Assembly: GCA_946122785.1 (NCBI GenBank)
Contig: CAMGYJ010000006.1
Coordinates: 47,636,066 to 47,700,065 of the forward strand
Direction of reading: 5' to 3'
DNA from: Linum tenue
Lineage: Eukaryota > Streptophyta > Magnoliopsida > Malpighiales > Linaceae
DNA: 64,000 nt
In this document: positions 31,727 to 41,673 of the stretch, one piece after another
How positions within the stretch are numbered: position 1 is the stretch's first letter
Layout of the letters: every line of letters starts with the position of its first letter
Program-made: the position numbers and the translations under genes
The notes under the pieces: model-generated
Told to the model about the DNA's origin: nothing
The model's database searches: none
What the model saw: only the letters and a program-made list of their open reading frames with translations

Positions 31727-33414
31727 TAGATGGCTCATATGGGAACTTTGCTTCAAAGCCATCCAAACGTTACCAAAGCTCAGCTCCTTAAAACCAACAA
31801 GCTTCTAGATACCCTAATCACCATATTGGAGACGCAACCTAGGTTAATCCACTAGAGAATCTAGCAATTGTAGCAACTCACACCGGAGCCCATAATCAAG
31901 AGGTTCCTAGAGCAAAATGAGCTCAGAATTATCAAGCTTTTCTTGAGACCCCAGATTGGCAGATGTAGAGGCGTCAACAAAGGAGGCCTCGTCGTCAGGT
32001 AATCACCTAGTACATACCTCCATTTAATGATTATGAAGATGATTACCGTGATTATGGTGGAAGACCACCACAAAACAAGAGGCTATGGAACTGATTCGAG
32101 GAATCAAACTAGTCATTCATCCATTTCAAGGAACCAATAGTGCTCCAGCTTACCTTGATTGGGTGAGCAAGATGATCTTTTTCTTTCAGTGAAATCCTTA
32201 CCCAGACCATCAGAAATTTCTTGCAGCCACCTATGAGTTTATAGATTATGCAGCCACTTGGTGGGAACAAGTTCAGCTTTGACGAAGAACAAATTTGCAG
32301 TCTGCTGTCTCTACTTGGGAAAAATTGATAGGTCCAATGCGTGATTGATTCGTGCCTCCTTTTTAACAGAGAGAACTTCATGATTCCTTGTAGGGAATTC
32401 GGCAAGGACTACGCTCTGTTGATGAGTACTTCAAAGAGCTTGAACTGCTCTTAATGAGGGCAGATGTGAGGGAGGACAAGGAAGCAACGATTACTCACTT
32501 CCTACATGAGCTCAATAGAGACATCAAGCATCAAGTCGAGCTTCGTCAGTTTGTGGAGCTATAGGAAGTGGTTCACGTAGTCATTAAGGTGGAGAATCAG
32601 TTAAAGGTCAGCTCTGCAATAAGGTATCCACCTTCAACTAAACTGATTGCAGAGAACATGGACGAGACCGCTATGAATCATTACAAGCCATAAGGAGTCA
32701 AGACAGCAGATAAGAACTCTGCTCTTGTCATTCAAGCCAGGCCCGAAGGATCAACTACAAGCATCTAATGCTTCAAATGTCTAGGCCGAGGTCACAAAGC
32801 AAACTAGTGTCCCAACAAGAAGACCCTGGATCTGCGAGATGGAGAATACTTTTCTGAGGAGTATGAAGAGAAGCCAATGGGGAAGGAAATCGGTTCTGAT
32901 GATGATGTTGAGGAGCACATCACTACGAAGCCCCTCGAACAAGTAAGTTTCTTGGAGTCAATCGTAAAGTGCTCTTCCTCGAATCTCTAGTTGTACAAGA
33001 ACAACGAGATAATCTATTTCATACCCTCTGCATAATGGATGGAAATATGTTGTTTGTGGTGATTGATGGTATTAGATGAACCAATTTAGTGAGTATTGAT
33101 GCAGTCAAGAAGCTGGGATTGAGTAACAATAAGCATCCACCACCTTACAACCTTCATTGGTTGAACGACTATGGAGCCATCAAGGTTAATAAGAAGGCCA
33201 AGGTTCGATTTTAGATTGGTGAGTAACTGAGTATGCATATGAAGTCTGGTGTGATGTTGCTCAAATGCAGACTACTCATCTCTTACTAGGTCATCCGTGG
33301 CAATATCATCATGGAGTTACTCACGACGGAAGGCAGAATATCTATCGGTTCAAACAAGGCGATTGGAAGTTCCTGCTCAAACCATTGTCGCTAGCTAAAG
33401 TTCGAGACGATTAG
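31727..33414 (+). pseudogene. Ty3/gypsy gag-protease remnant
   Basis: Conceptual translation shows typical gag blocks: 'HPFQGTNSAPAYLDWVSKM' (about 32115), 'ATYEFIDYAATWWEQVQ', 'GLRSVDEYFKELELLLMRAD', and a zinc knuckle C-F-K-C-X4-H-X4-C whose preceding codon is a stop (about 32768-32812). A protease-like segment follows ('NLVSIDAVKKLGLSNNKHP', then 'QTTHLLLGHPW'), ending at 33414. Many in-frame stops, most of the CAA/CAG-to-TAA/TAG and TGG-to-TGA kinds, riddle it. The pattern suggests C-to-T decay of a methylated copy. No pol follows. Confidence 0.75.
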
Positions 33415-33626
33415 TGATATATGGAGCTCAATTTGGTAAGAGAGAAATGAAAAGGAATTGGCACAAATTCGGAGGACGGGAGTGGAACCCATCTTTTGGC
33501 TCGAAGGCACATGTTGACTGCGCTAAGGAGCATTCCATTTGAAAATTCTACTGATGTTGTCTCTTGCAGGAGAACACCAGTTTTGAGGGCAAAGCTTTTC
33601 CAACGGGCAGGGGTAGATGAGAGCCT

Positions 33627-34258
33627 CCAAAGTGACCTAAATCACGTTGCTCGAAGTGTAAAGAAGGACATACCACGTGGGAGCAAGAGGTGAACAGGAG
33701 CCAAAATCCCTGGTAAGAAGTGGGGATTCCCTGCCGGGGAATTCGAGGAGCAACCCGGGGATTTGGTCATGAAGGATTCTCCGGGTTGAAGAGGAAATTA
33801 CTCGCCTGGGTATTTCGAGGGGCACCCAGGGGATTCAGATAGGGGGTTTTCCCCAGGGTCAGAAGTGTTTTCCCCGCCCGGGATTTAAAGACCCGACCCG
33901 AGGATCGGGGTGTGACCGGTTAACCTTCCTTGTTGGACTAGGATTTCTTTCCTATTATGTGTTTGGATGCGTTTTGTTGTTTCCCTAGCCTATATAAAGG
34001 CTTAAAGAAGAGTTTCGGGAAATATTTTGGAGAACATTGATATTAATTTGATTCATTGAGCTTTAGGCTTGTGAATTTTTTCTCTATATCAATCGAGTTT
34101 TTCCCTTGATTATGGTCAAGATTCTACCCTTATATTGATAGAGCCTTGTCCCAGGTTTGAGATTGCACATCTATTCTGCCTTATCCCTGCTTTTTATTCT
34201 TGTTCTTAGTTGCGTGACTTTCATAACTACTACGGGTGTCGGTTCTGTGCTCATATCA
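33627..34258 (+). repeat. 3' LTR of gag-only element
   Basis: Partner of 30927-31534, sharing CCTATATAAAGGCTTAA (about 33991) and ending ...CATATCA at 34258. Sequence from about 33415 (TGATATATGGAGC) may already be LTR, since protease-like coding stops there, but the corresponding part of the 5' copy was not recognised. Confidence 0.7.
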
Positions 34259-34537
34259 AGAAAGGAGATATTTTGACCAACCTAGTTCCCTTAGGGGACT
34301 TCCTAACCCTACTAGGAATGAAGGAAGTTCCTTTTTCTTCGCAACTCTAAAAGGGAAAACCTTTTCCCTAAAGAAAAGAAAGAAAGAAGGAAATAAAGAA
34401 GGAAGGAAAATCATACTCCTCATGTAAAGGGGTTTCTTCTTCTCCACATATTCCCTTCCTCTATCTGATGGAACCAAAACAAATATTCACCACAAGAGAA
34501 GCGGAGCTCAAGGTACTCTTGGAAGAGCAAAAAAAAA
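34259..34537 (+). other. Short ORF start, interrupted by MITE insertion
   Basis: A + frame beginning MEPKQIFTTREAELKVLLEE at 34468 reads up to the MULE-MITE insertion at 34538. It looks helical and charged like a protein start, but the host sequence is split twice (34538-34911 and 34946-35751), so no gene can be reconstructed with confidence. Upstream is an A/G-rich stretch (GAAAGAAAGAAGG). Confidence 0.3.
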
Positions 34538-34911
34538 GGGGCAATGTCTATTTTTTACCCAAACCTTTTTCAGATTCTTTTATTTTAACCAAACCTATTG
34601 AATTCCTAAAAATTATCCAAACGTTAACTCTCCGTCAACTTTTCTGTTAGTAATGCTGACTAAGTATGACCATAATGAGTTGACTTCCTACGTGGCGGTC
34701 AGAATACCATCATTTACTATTTTTAATAAAAAAATTATCAAAAAAGAAAACAAAATCCCACCTCTCACGTGGACGAAATAAGTAATGGTAACAGAATGAA
34801 TGCCCAGACTTTGATAAATTATAATACGTTTGGATAAAAAATAGAATTTCTATAGGTTTGGTTAAAATAAAAGAATCTGAAAAAGATTTGGGTAAAAAAT
34901 AGACATTGCCC
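34538..34911. mobile_element. MULE-type MITE with 9-bp A-tract TSD
   Basis: Terminal inverted repeats of about 90 bp (GGGCAATGTCTATTTTTTAC at the left and its complement at the right, continuing through AGATTCTTTTATTTTAACC). It is flanked by nine As on each side (34529-34537 and 34912-34920), compatible with the 9-bp duplication of Mutator-like elements. Length is 374 bp and it is non-coding. Confidence 0.75.
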
Positions 34912-34945
34912 AAAAAAAAATAAAAAAATTTATCCCTCTTGCCGT

Positions 34946-35751
34946 TAGGGGTGTTCAAATGGTTACCATGGTAATAACCAAACCAATTAAGCCTAAACTT
35001 CGTTAACCATGGAATAAAATGTTTTAACCAAACTGTCCAAATTAACAAGAAAACAGAATTAACCAAACTAAAGTTTAATTGGTTTGGTTAATTGGATAAT
35101 CGGATTAACCAAATAATTAACATAACATTACATGTAAATAATTATCCTGTTAATGAATAAAACATAACCATATGTTATTACTATCATAAACTATCATTAT
35201 ATATAAGCAATAATAATAAGACTAATCATCCATGATTATCATCATCATTCAAGTTGATACATCATTCATCATCTTTGCACCTAATATAGTTAGCTTACAA
35301 CAAACCCTTAACATAAATATTAATAGATACCAATACCACTCATCAGGAAGTTAAAAGCTCCCCTATAAAACACTTAAACTATACATAGCTTGAGGTGGTT
35401 GTCATGGTATTTTACGTAATCCTAAAGTCTAGTAGCTGTCCAAAATGTTTTGGTTTAGTAAATAAGCAACCCATTTAATTTTTGACCCATAATGCTTTGG
35501 TTTGTTGTGCACATGGAAATAAAATAGGGAATCACGAAAGTTTGGTTTGGTTGGTTGCATGGAAGTATAAATAATTTTATATATTAGGTGTATCATTAAT
35601 TGGTTAATTGGTTTCATTGGTTAGCAGTGTTGAAACCAAACCAAATAAACTAAATTGTTTAACTAAACCAAATCAATTATCCAAACCAAATTAACCGAAT
35701 GCTACCAGTTAATAGGGTTACCACGGTAACCAATCCGTTTGAACACCCCTA
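34946..35751. mobile_element. hAT-type element with perfect 8-bp TSD
   Basis: Ends TAGGGGTGTTCAAA and its complement TTTGAACACCCCTA, followed by the related inner motif GGTTACC(A/G)TGGTAA. It is flanked by a perfect 8-bp duplication CTTGCCGT (34938-34945 and 35752-35759). The 806-bp interior is AT-rich and rich in AACCAAA motifs, with no transposase, so it is non-autonomous. Confidence 0.85.
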
Positions 35752-36092
35752 CTTGCCGTAATAAAATTGGCAACGCCGACACCAAAAAGAGGCAGAAAAT
35801 TGGCGCCCCTAGTTCCGATACAGAGGGTTTTTCTGACTTTAGCAATCCTGCTCCTGGAAATACCATCCATAAATTTATGACGACATTAGGCGGGATGGAT
35901 GACGCTACACCCATTCTAAAGGAAATTGTAGGGTTGTCTAATCTTGTTCAAGCAATGAGGAATGTTCTTCACAAGGAGAACCTCCCGATGTGTTGGCCAA
36001 GCTCACAAGAAATGACATTCACATATGTAGGTCAAGGTGTTTCACAAATGATGGATGCACGTATATGGGTCAAAGGTAGATTACGGAATTAA
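35739..36092 (+). CDS. Hypothetical ORF, unrecognised
   Basis: 117 codons. The first seven or so lie in the hAT end and the next few in its TSD, so the natural N-terminus must be elsewhere. The rest ('KKRQKIGAPSSDTEGFSDF', 'LKEIVGLSNLVQAMRNVLH', 'MDARIWVKGRLRN') reads like ordinary protein with no low complexity, then stops. It could be the C-terminal part of a host or transposon gene split by the two insertions to its left. I do not recognise the family. Confidence 0.3.
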   Translation: MNTPTCRNKIGNADTKKRQKIGAPSSDTEGFSDFSNPAPGNTIHKFMTTLGGMDDATPILKEIVGLSNLVQAMRNVLHKENLPMCWPSSQEMTFTYVGQGVSQMMDARIWVKGRLRN

Positions 36093-36338
36093 TAATTAGT
36101 TAGTGATTAGGGTTTAACTTATAGTCTATATAATGTAATTTTGCCATTTAGTTACATATCAAGAAATAATCAAATAATAATTCAATGTATCTTCCCAAAT
36201 GCCAAGTTCCTCTCTTCTTTCTAAATCAATTGTCTGCTACTCCGCTAGTTCTTACTCTTCTCCCCCAAAATTTTCATCCAAATCTCTCCATATTTATGTC
36301 TATAATCACATCCTGTTTCGTTATTCTTTGGAGCCAAG
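36093..36338. other. No gene recognised
   Basis: AT-rich spacer leading to the MULE target site GATCCATAC (36339-36347). Confidence 0.5.
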
Positions 36339-36660
36339 ATCCATACGAGAGCGGATCTGGTGACTAAGGGGGGTGCTTAGTCACTTGACTAAGCCCCTCC
36401 CAACCCTTAGATCTGGACACTTCCATCCAATGGTTAAAAAGTGGGAAGGGTTATTTAATTAATGACAGGGGTAGTTTGGGTATTATGGAAAATTACGAAG
36501 TATACAAACCGGATTTACAATCAGTACAAACCATACGAACAGTACAAACTAGAGCGACAAAACATACAAACAGATTTACAAACATTACAAACGTATGAAC
36601 TGTACAAACAATACAAACTAGACCGACAAACAATACAAACCATACAAAAAGAAAAAACAA

Positions 36661-36868
36661 CCGGGTTGACTTTCGATGCTCCATCCCTATATAGAGGGGC
36701 TCCTTCCCAAAGTCAACCCGGGTGTTTTTTAGACATACAAACAGTACGACATGGTGGACAAAAATGACAAACTAGACCGACAATCCATACGAACGGGAAA
36801 AAACACCCGGGTTGACTTTGGAGGCTCCATCCCTATATAGAGGGGCTCCTTCCCAAAGTCAACCCGGG
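36661..36868. repeat. Two hairpin modules with TATA-like loops
   Basis: Modules at 36661-36722 and 36806-36868. Each has arms GGGTTGACTTT and AAAGTCAACCC enclosing TCCATCCCTATATAGAGGGG. The spacer between modules is ACAAAC/GACAAAC-rich. Three equivalent modules occur in the second copy of the element. Confidence 0.85.
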
Positions 36869-37095
36869 TGTTTTCTTGACATAAAAAACATGGTGCACAA
36901 AAATAACAAAGTTTACAAACATTACAAAAAAAATCGACAAACATTACAAAATAACAAAGCATACAAACATTACAAAATATGTCAACAAACATCACAAAAT
37001 TAGCACTGTCGCCGGGAAATTCTTCTCCGGCGACGATGTTCGCCGGAAAAAAATTCCCGACCAGAAAATCTTCGCCAGGAAAAATTCCCGACCAG

Positions 37096-37100
<5 letters not shown>

Positions 37101-37130
<30 letters not shown>
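37101..37130 (+). repeat. (CT)n microsatellite
   Basis: About 15 CT units inside the Pack-MULE. Confidence 0.95.
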
Positions 37131-37131
<1 letters not shown>

Positions 37132-37303
37132 GGGCAAAAATCCCCAACAAATTGGCAATCCCACCCACACGAAAGCTCTCTGTTGGGGATATAAAGAAGC
37201 ACAAACAAAGGGGAAGGAGATTCGCGCAGCGAAACGGAACAATTTAGAAGCTGAAAAGGGGAGAAAGAAGGGTGATTTGTTCTTCGGTTCGTCGGCGGGG
37301 AAG

Positions 37304-37414
37304 ATGATCGAGGTGGTGTTGAACGATCGGCTGGGGAAGAAGGTTCGGGTGAAATGCAACGAGGACGACACGATCGGCGACCTGAAGCACGATCGACCCC
37401 TCTGGTGGGAATAA
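37304..37414 (+). pseudogene. UBL5: Captured 5' fragment of UBL5 (Hub1 ubiquitin-like protein)
   Basis: ATG at 37304 opens a frame whose first 28 residues ([18 protein letters not shown], then [10 protein letters not shown]) match the start of UBL5/Hub1, a 73-residue ubiquitin-like protein that modulates pre-mRNA splicing. After Lys28 (37387) the match ends and the frame runs into His-Asp-Arg-Pro-Leu-Trp-Trp-Glu and a stop at 37414. Thus only about 40% of the protein is present, without the C-terminal Tyr-Tyr end. About 100 bp of GC-rich leader-like DNA upstream was probably captured too. It lies inside a MULE and is a transduplicated gene piece, not the functional gene. The 28 codons are intact, so capture may be recent. 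Confidence 0.9.
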
Positions 37415-37781
37415 AAATCCCAGGGAGAGGACCACGCCGCCGGAGCGCGTTGGCGTGCCGCCGGACTCGTGCTGCCGCCGTCGGACTCGCGCGGCCATGT
37501 CGGCGGAAATTCCCAATAAGGATCGCGACGGTAGGATGGAGCGACAGTTGAATATTGTTTATTATTTTATTTTAATTTTTAAATAAATAAAATGTGTAGT
37601 TACAATCTTGTCCTTCATTAAACTAGATAAATTAGAACCATCAGATTTTAATGAAGCTGGATGGCTGAGATTGACTTAGTCATGTGACTAAGGGGACCCC
37701 CCTTAGTCACCTGATCTTATCCCGATCCATACCTCCATCAGTTGGTATCATAGTCTGGTTACAATGAAACTCGAACGCATT

Positions 37782-37795
37782 CACTACAAGAAAAA
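37782..37795 (+). mobile_element. CACTA transposon terminus
   Basis: CACTACAAGAAAAA is the canonical CACTA (En/Spm) terminal sequence, followed by subterminal-like GACGGCC and GACAGTC motifs. The opposite terminus was not found downstream, so this is probably a truncated or rearranged element. It lies 50 bp right of the Pack-MULE TSD. Confidence 0.6.
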
Positions 37796-38319
37796 GCTTG
37801 TTTAATGACGGCCACATACTGACAGTCAAAATAAACATGGGTAAATGTACATATTCGACTGAGGCATTGTGTAGTTTAGCTGGCCGTTGGGAAGTTCTCA
37901 ATTTTTATCCGATATTCACTTTTTCATTTTGTGAATTTTATTCCGTTATTAAAAACAAATATTATAGAATAGAAAGTCTGAAACTTACGATGTCCTTTTC
38001 TCTTTTCGCTCACAGCCCTCCCACACAAGAACATTTCTCTGACCGACTTGCGTAGCGCTCTGTATACTAAAAATTCCCTAACTGATTCTCCTCGTCTTCG
38101 TATTCGATCGGCTCATCAGCGAATCTACTCTGCCAGTCAGCGAATCTGCTCCGCCGGTCGGCTCCTCTTCATCCTCTAACTTGATCTTCTCCCCTGAGTA
38201 CTCTAACAAGAGTTGCATCTAGGGTTTTGCTGAATTGAATGGAAGAATGGCGATTGAAGCAGATTTGCTGAGTGGAATCAACAACTGTGTGTTAGAATCA
38301 GAAACCGAGTTCTAGGGAG
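37796..38319. other. No gene recognised; possibly CACTA interior
   Basis: A mixed AT- and CT-rich stretch, which may be the interior of the element whose end is at 37782. The 85-codon frame at 37798-38055 has no recognisable domain. Confidence 0.4.
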
Positions 38320-38880
38320 AGAAAGTGACGAAGACTCAAAGAGACACCCCATGGAGTCGGTTTGAGCAATCCTTCCCCATTAGATCTCAGATTTCATCCC
38401 TAGGAGTGAAGATCAACATCCTGAAGCAGATTGTTATCATCTTCATGAGAATGACTGCTTCAACTATTGTTTTCCCCTCTCTGTCTATAGAGTAATCAAC
38501 TCTCTCACTTAGGTATGAAGAACCTTAGTTCCATGTGTTAGGATTAATTGTGCTTAATCTTTTGTTTATAAAACTTGATATTATTTATCCAATTGAAGTT
38601 TGTTCATGAAATTGTTTGAATCTTGATCATATTCTTCAATTATTGCTTTGACCTAGGAGAGGGATAGGTTGATATAGTGCCTTCAATTGGTGGTAGTAAA
38701 TCGATTGCCCGAATAGTGAATCGATTCACTACTCTGTCATGGAATCCAATCTGGTAGTGGTAGTCTTTACAGTAATACTTTGGTATTCTATTTCGACTGA
38801 GGATAATCTCCCTTCGGATAGTCTATTCAAGAGGATTTGGTCTGCTTTAATCGAGATTCCAAACTAATTCTAGATTTTCC
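38320..38880 (+). repeat. Athila LTR fragment, opposite orientation
   Basis: 38393-38530 matches the reverse complement of the inner Athila LTR (27000-27080 and 26900-27000): TAGGAGTGAAGATCAACATC, then AGCAGATT, CTTCATGAGAATGACT, TATAGAGTA, CTCTCACTTAGGTATGAAGA. Similarity then decays. It is a related but diverged LTR, probably a solo or truncated copy. A 30-nt unit with AGTCTATTCAAGAGGATTTG occurs twice to its right (about 38817 and 38957). Confidence 0.7.
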
Positions 38881-40399
38881 ATTCAAACTCATATTATTAT
38901 TTTGAAATAATGCAGACCAAATCCTCTTGAAGAGGGATAGGTTGATAGACCCTTTGGATAGTCTATTCAAGAGGATTTGATCTGCTTTCAAAATTTCTCA
39001 CATCCACAATCTCTCCAGACTCCAGTGGATCGTTTGAATGGGAAATTGGTTTATGGGAGATTTGTGAGAGATTTGAGTTAAAATTCCTCAGCTAAAAAGC
39101 CTGATAATTGATATAAGTGATTTTAGAGAAATAGTTTGTTTGTTTACACATCTGGGATTTGGGCCCACAATGTTTATTGACCATAATGGCCATTGTCTTC
39201 TACCAATCTCCTTCGATGGCTTCTTTTTTCTGTAGAGCAACTACGATTTGCAGTAATATTCCGCCCATCATCTCTCTCCGTGATTTCTTACCAAGCACAT
39301 ATACCTTTATGGTTTTTGTCCCTACAAGACCACTGCTCCCCTTCCAATTTTGTGTTTGTCCCCACCAACCATCCTCCCATTCAGAAACATCAGTTATAAC
39401 AATCGTCCCCCACACCAAGCATAATCGCAGCCGCTCCTAGCATCCTCGTCCATGGCACGCTCGCCACGAAAACCTCGTGCATCACCTTTCCGACCACTTT
39501 CTCGTCCTCCTCTAACTCCGTCACCGCCTCTGTGGTCTCATGCTGTTACTAGGAGGATCGCCGAGCTTAACAAGGAGACTCTCGTGTGAAAGTAACCTTT
39601 GGTGAAACTACAATTCTTTTGAGGGTTTAATTGATGAACACCATTCGAGCGCTAGGGTTTCGGGGTTTGTGAATTGTAGAACGCCACTGTCACTGGGCCA
39701 GTGTTCAAATTCCATACGGCGGTGGGAAGAAATCGATAGCAAGAGACCAGGTTGGAGTGACCTTCAAATTCCTGGTGGCAGTGGGAAGGAATCGACGACA
39801 GGAGAGCAGGTTTGGGTGTGGAGGGAAATCTCAACGGGATGAGAAGAATTGGGTGCCAACCGGAAGCAACAACATCTGAGCGACGGACGACATTGGGTAG
39901 GTTGGTGTTGAATGGGATCGACCTTATCCAAACCAACCCAATAAGTTGGGTCATTGCTATTTATCGGGGTTAAATGCATGGTTTGCCAACGGAAGTTTTT
40001 TTTATGGTTAAATAAAAAATTAGCATTAAGAACGAGCAGACTTAGGAAAATTTCCTAGCCGCCTCTCAAACAGTACTAACAATTACATTCCTATGCTTGC
40101 TCACAAAGAAAACAAAACAAAAATTCTATCACCCTCTCCCACTAAGAGGATAACCTCGTATACCATCTCAATCTAAGGCTATGAATACAAATCTGGAGAT
40201 CCTGGATTCTATTGACATGGAAATAGACATCAATACATATCTACCTGCATATAACTTCAGGGGATTTAGCAGCCACATCACTATAAAATCAAGCACATCG
40301 CTCTCTCCATACCATACTTACCATCAAGCTCCAAACCAGGCGACCCACTCGAGCAGCAGCAGATTTCCCAGACCAGTGGTCAGAACACCAATCAACTCT
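38881..40399. other. No gene recognised
   Basis: A mixed-composition region with several short frames (39159-39440, 39652-39954, 40181-40399) showing no domain. 40180-40399 may belong to the degenerate 3' end of the LINE fragment immediately to the right (minus strand). Confidence 0.4.
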
Positions 40400-40985
40400 G
40401 TCACCCCAGGAACTCATAACTGGAATCATCAAGTGTTCCAAGCAACTTCGCAAAATACCATCTCCATAGGGGCATTATACAAATAGACGATCTATAGACT
40501 CGATTCCCCCGGGCAAAGCAGACATAAACCCAACACATTCTTGCCCCAACAAATAAGCTTATCTTGTGTGACCAACCTATTTTGCAGAGCCAGCCACAGC
40601 AAGAAAGCATGTATGGGAATAGCATCCTTGTTCCACACTAATTGAAACCAGTCCACAACATTTGAAGCTATTCTTATCGATTTCCAGACTTTAGTAACAG
40701 AATATCGTGACATTACCTCACCATCCCATTTCAAACAAGGACCAGAACCTGTTATAAAAGGAGAAACAATTGATCTGCATTTCAATATCCTCTTCCAAAT
40801 CCAAGTGCCAGTAGAGGTACCAGCCAAGTGCCACAAACTGTGATGCTTGACTCTATACCTTCTGACCCACGCGACCCAAAGAGAGCCTTCTCCTGCAAGT
40901 ATATCCCAAATGTGGCGAGAGACACAAGCCAGATTCCAGATCCTGAAGTCTCGAATGCCAAGACCACCTTCATGTTTTGGACGTG
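40400..40985 (-). pseudogene. LINE (L1-like) RT C-terminal / zf-RVT fragment
   Basis: Minus-strand translation gives 'GGLGIRDFRIWNLACVSRHI' (40965-40905) and 'RRYRVKHHSLWHLAGTSTGT'. Then comes the zinc-binding reverse-transcriptase domain: 'VTKVWKSIR', 'VWNKDAIPIHAFLLWLALQN', 'RLVTQDKLICWGKNVLGLC', 'LCPGE'. This is the region following RT in plant L1-type LINE ORF2. A stop and frameshift occur after 'CPGESSL', and the N-terminal endonuclease and RT are absent, as expected of a 5'-truncated LINE. Confidence 0.8.
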
Positions 40986-41290
40986 CTAGAAAATCATATA
41001 AGTAGAATTTTGGTTGTAACTAAACCATACAATTCGAATTCTAGTTGCACTAGTTGCACCATCCCAATTCCCATCCACATACTTAACGGTAGGTACTAAA
41101 CTGAAATTATCGTGCTACCATTTTGGAGAAAATAAAATCTACATGACCATTTTGCACCAAAGTCAAACTTATCTTGTCATTTTTGAATAATTACCACTCT
41201 TCCAATCTCTGATATTCTGTTTCTCCTCCATCACCTCATCACCCTCTTTCATGCTTGTAACTTCAATCCCACTCCCCCAGATCGGATATA
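40986..41290. other. No gene recognised
   Basis: AT-rich spacer between the LINE fragment and the foldback element. Confidence 0.5.
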
Positions 41291-41673
41291 GTCCTCCCAC
41301 CTACTGTTGGGATGACGTCCTCCCAACGGAGAATATGATATTTGTGTAATGATAATATAGTATACGATTTACAGGAATACATATTCGTCCAACAAGAAAA
41401 ATGTATTTTTATAATAGATAGTAGTATGAAATCAAGCCTTCAAGAATATCATATTCTCATAACATAAATATCATCAAGCTTTCAAGAATATCATATTCTC
41501 GTAACATAAATATCATATTCTTGAAAACTTGATTTCATACTACTATCTATTATAAGAATACATTTTTCTTGTTCGACCAGTATGTATTCATGTAGATCTT
41601 ATACTAGATTATCATTACACAAATATCATATTCTCCGCTGGGAGGACGTCCTCCCAACAGTAGGTGGGAGGAC
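41291..41673. mobile_element. Near-perfect foldback element
   Basis: GTCCTCCCACCTACTGTTGG at 41291 is the exact complement of the last 20 bases ending at 41673. The match continues for about 150 bp on each side with few mismatches, leaving a short central loop near 41450-41510 with a tandem TTCAAGAATATCATATTCTC unit. The tip GTTGGGAGGACGTCCTCCCA is itself a palindrome near the right end. No clear target-site duplication. Confidence 0.8.

Larger units (their letters stand above)
30927..34258 (+). mobile_element. Ty3/gypsy-type LTR element with gag and protease only
   Basis: LTR copies (30927-31534 and about 33627-34258) flank an internal region with a PBS, a gag with zinc knuckle and a protease-like segment, but no RT, RNase H or integrase. 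The internal region is only about 1.9-2.1 kb, so pol was either deleted or never present (TR-GAG-like). The LTRs are clearly diverged, with many substitutions and small indels, so the copy is old. Left and right outer limits are uncertain because similarity between LTRs fades at their 5' ends. Confidence 0.75.
36348..37723. mobile_element. Pack-MULE copy 1 carrying a UBL5 fragment
   Basis: Flanked by a perfect 9-bp duplication GATCCATAC (36339-36347 and 37724-37732), the hallmark of Mutator-like elements. Left end GAGAGCGGATCTGGTGACTA and right end (read inward) GGGATAAGATCAGGTGACTA share GATC-N-GGTGACTAAGGGGGGT. Inside are ACAAAC-rich repeats, two hairpin modules (36661-36722 and 36806-36868), a CT tract at 37101-37130 and, at about 37190-37390, GC-rich gene-derived DNA with the start of UBL5. 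No transposase. A related longer copy is at 43227-46255. Confidence 0.9.

Noticed and set aside
36462..37371. Several 60-159-codon frames
   Set aside because: Low-complexity ACAAAC, hairpin and CT repeats of the MULE; none is conserved between the two copies of the element.
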